DNA of 64,000 nt, taken from NCBI GenBank assembly GCA_902619855.1, contig CACNGE010000002.1, forward strand, positions 1-64,000, in the 5' to 3' direction. Origin of the DNA: an uncultured Bacteroidota bacterium (GTDB taxonomy: Bacteria; Bacteroidota; Bacteroidia; Flavobacteriales; Flavobacteriaceae). Below, one piece after another: positions 62,139 through 64,000 of this stretch. The number at the start of each line of letters is the position of its first letter. The first letter of the stretch is position 1. A program made the translations under genes and the position numbers. The notes under the pieces are model-generated. The model saw nothing but the letters and a program-made list of their open reading frames with translations, was not told the origin of the DNA and did not search any database.

Positions 62139-64000
62139 CTAATTCAGCTTAAAATGAATTTGCTGTTTATCCAAATCTTCTAACAGCTCCTTACTGATGT
62201 TTATTTTCTTCTTTCGACTGTGCATAACAAGTTTGATTTGTTCATTCAATTCATAAAATGCAATATCGAGTTTGTGATTTCCCTTGTGGGCTTTTATGGT
62301 TTTACTCAAATTCGACAACTTTTCCTTTTCAAACTGATTAATATTGATTTTTAAAGTGAGTTTTTTTGCATAGGTACTTATGGTATCCTGCAACTGTCGA
62401 AAATCGATAAATTGAACACGTGGATCACCCTTCTTTCCTGTATCCTGATTCATCCAACCAGGTCGTACAAAGGCCTTGACATGAACAAAATTATTTTCTA
62501 CCAAATGATGGCGAAATTTTAAATACTCTTCTCCAAAAATTCGAAAGCTAAAGGTATCTTCAAAGTCCTCCAATTGAAATATTGCCCATCCCTTTCCGTT
62601 TTTGGATACCCGATGATCGACCTCCCCTATGATACCCCCAAATGTCAATTCCTTATTCACCAATGGAGCCAATTCGTTAAACAACCTAACGCGTGCATTG
62701 CAAAAATGAGTGAAACTATGAGAAAAATCATCTAGCGGATGCCCTGAAAGATAAATCCCAACCACTTCTTTTTCTTGCTTCAATTCGTGCAGTTTTCCCC
62801 ATGGTTCACAATCTGGCATTTCCGGCTCGCTTAAAGATAACCCATTTTCGTCTCCAAACATGCTGACTTGAGATGAGTTTTGATGCTTCTGATAATTGGC
62901 CCCAAACCGAAGTACTTTTTCCAAAAAAGAAACCCCGTCCCCTTTGTCTTGAAAGTATTGCGCTCGGTGGTCGTCGCTCAAGGAATCTAGACCCCCCGCA
63001 AGGATCAAGCCATCAAATGTTTTCTTGTTGACAGCACGCAAATCCACACGCTTCACCATGTCGAAAAGTGAATGATATGACTTCTCTTTTCTGCCTTCAA
63101 CTATACTGTCAACTGCCCCACGACCTACGCCCTTAATAGCTCCCATTCCAAACCTAATGGCATTGTCATTGTTCACTGTAAACTTGTAAAAAGATTCATT
63201 GACGTCAGGACCCAAAACTGGAATGCCCATGCGTCTGCACTCTTCCATAAAAAAGCTCACTTGCTTAATGTCGTTCATGTTGTTGGAGAGCACAGCTGCC
63301 ATATACTCTGCTGGATAATTCGCCTTCAGGAATGCCGTTTGGTAGGCAATCCAAGCATAGCATGTAGAGTGTGACTTGTTAAACGCATAAGAGGCAAAGG
63401 CTTCCCAATCCTTCCATATTTTCTCAAGAATTTCTGCATCATAACCCCTATCTTTGCCGCCATTGATAAATTTTGGTTTAAGTTTTTCAAGTAATGAGAA
63501 AATCTTTTTCCCCATGGCTTTTCTCAAAACATCTGCCTCACCCTTCGTAAAACCAGCTAAATCCTGTGACAACAACATCACCTGCTCTTGATAGACAGTG
63601 ATGCCATAGGTCTGCTTCAAGTGTTGCTGCATTTCTGGCAGATCATATTGGATTTTTTCTTCGCCATTTTTTCGACGAATAAAACTGGGGATATACTCCA
63701 AGGGTCCTGGACGATACAATGCATTCATAGCGATGAGATCCTCAAATTTGTTTGGTTTAAGCTCTCGCAAATAGCGTTGCATGCCTACACTTTCATACTG
63801 AAAAATTCCAACAGTTTCTCCGCGCTGAAACAAGCTGTATGTCGGCTCATCATCCAAAGGGAAATCATCTGGATTCAGACTCACATTGTGCCGATACTTG
63901 ATTAACTTTACAGTGTCTTTGATCAGTGTGAGTGTTTTGAGACCTAAAAAGTCCATTTTCAATAGGCCTGCACTTTCCACAACTGCATTGTCATACTGCG
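62139..64000 (-). CDS. dnaE: DNA polymerase III subunit alpha, C-terminal part (5' end outside window)
   Basis: Replicative polymerase catalytic subunit. The frame is open to the window edge and reads QYDNAVVESAGLLKMDFLGL, so the track start at 63980 is internal. About 620 residues are visible, including the fingers segment EYIPSFIRRKNGEEKIQYDL and TYGITVYQEQVMLLSQDLAG, the helix-hairpin-helix region, the OB fold (LTFGGIIGEVDHRVSKNGK) and a short C-terminal domain. The polymerase PHP domain and active-site aspartates lie beyond the edge. Confidence 0.96.
   Translation of the reverse strand, partial: QYDNAVVESAGLLKMDFLGLKTLTLIKDTVKLIKYRHNVSLNPDDFPLDDEPTYSLFQRGETVGIFQYESVGMQRYLRELKPNKFEDLIAMNALYRPGPLEYIPSFIRRKNGEEKIQYDLPEMQQHLKQTYGITVYQEQVMLLSQDLAGFTKGEADVLRKAMGKKIFSLLEKLKPKFINGGKDRGYDAEILEKIWKDWEAFASYAFNKSHSTCYAWIAYQTAFLKANYPAEYMAAVLSNNMNDIKQVSFFMEECRRMGIPVLGPDVNESFYKFTVNNDNAIRFGMGAIKGVGRGAVDSIVEGRKEKSYHSLFDMVKRVDLRAVNKKTFDGLILAGGLDSLSDDHRAQYFQDKGDGVSFLEKVLRFGANYQKHQNSSQVSMFGDENGLSLSEPEMPDCEPWGKLHELKQEKEVVGIYLSGHPLDDFSHSFTHFCNARVRLFNELAPLVNKELTFGGIIGEVDHRVSKNGKGWAIFQLEDFEDTFSFRIFGEEYLKFRHHLVENNFVHVKAFVRPGWMNQDTGKKGDPRVQFIDFRQLQDTISTYAKKLTLKININQFEKEKLSNLSKTIKAHKGNHKLDIAFYELNEQIKLVMHSRKKKINISKELLEDLDKQQIHFKLN

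Overview
The window is AT-rich DNA from a member of the Bacteroidota, almost certainly the order Flavobacteriales. The evidence is the T9SS/gliding core genes gldK-gldL-gldM-gldN, a PorP/SprF-family protein beside a giant type B T9SS substrate, a class II HMG-CoA reductase with a GYDIA-family GHMP kinase, a topoisomerase I without zinc ribbons, and promoters of the flavobacterial TTG-N17-23-TAnnTTTG type instead of Shine-Dalgarno-rich leaders. The genus cannot be fixed from the sequence alone.

Layout. 1-8.6 kb (minus strand): topA, an arginase-fold protein whose metal site looks dismantled, and gldK-L-M-N (gldN runs off the left edge). 8.7-9.1 kb: a decayed SulP anion-transporter fragment. 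9.2-15.4 kb (plus): miaB, a sigma-54 activator without a receiver domain, lptE, a small unknown gene, secG and groES-groEL, closed by a strong terminator. A sigma-54-type promoter lies just before groES. 15.4-22.9 kb (plus): a free-methionine-sulfoxide-reductase-like GAF protein, purH, then the rod-shape/elongation set mreB-mreC-mreD-mrdA-rodA with overlapping ends. 22.9-26.2 kb (minus): an orphan OppC-like permease and a Prc/Tsp-type protease. 26.3-28.9 kb (plus): surE, a small membrane protein, lpxB and an NlpC/P60 lipoprotein. 29-31.1 kb (minus): an exported thioredoxin-fold protein and a POT peptide transporter. 31.1-35 kb (plus): HMG-CoA reductase, the GYDIA kinase, a gap holding a histidine-kinase remnant and a possible small RNA, and a YbdG-like mechanosensitive channel. 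35-61.4 kb (minus): a four-gene unit made of a 7284-residue repeat adhesin, a SprF-like protein, a 696-residue lipoprotein and a DUF5723-like barrel. 61.4-64 kb (minus): tRNA-Asp, trxA and the 3' part of dnaE.

Functional picture. The window holds both the T9SS motor and ring parts (GldL/GldM motor, GldK/GldN ring) and a very large predicted T9SS substrate. That substrate ends in a type B sorting domain and is followed by its likely SprF-type partner, as in the sprB-sprF pair of gliding flavobacteria. The two genes after the sprF-like gene (lipoprotein and barrel) overlap or abut it and are candidates for undescribed accessory factors in display of the giant adhesin. Most other genes are envelope housekeeping: LPS (lptE, lpxB), peptidoglycan elongation (mre/mrdA/rodA, NlpC/P60), secretion (secG) and folding (groESL).
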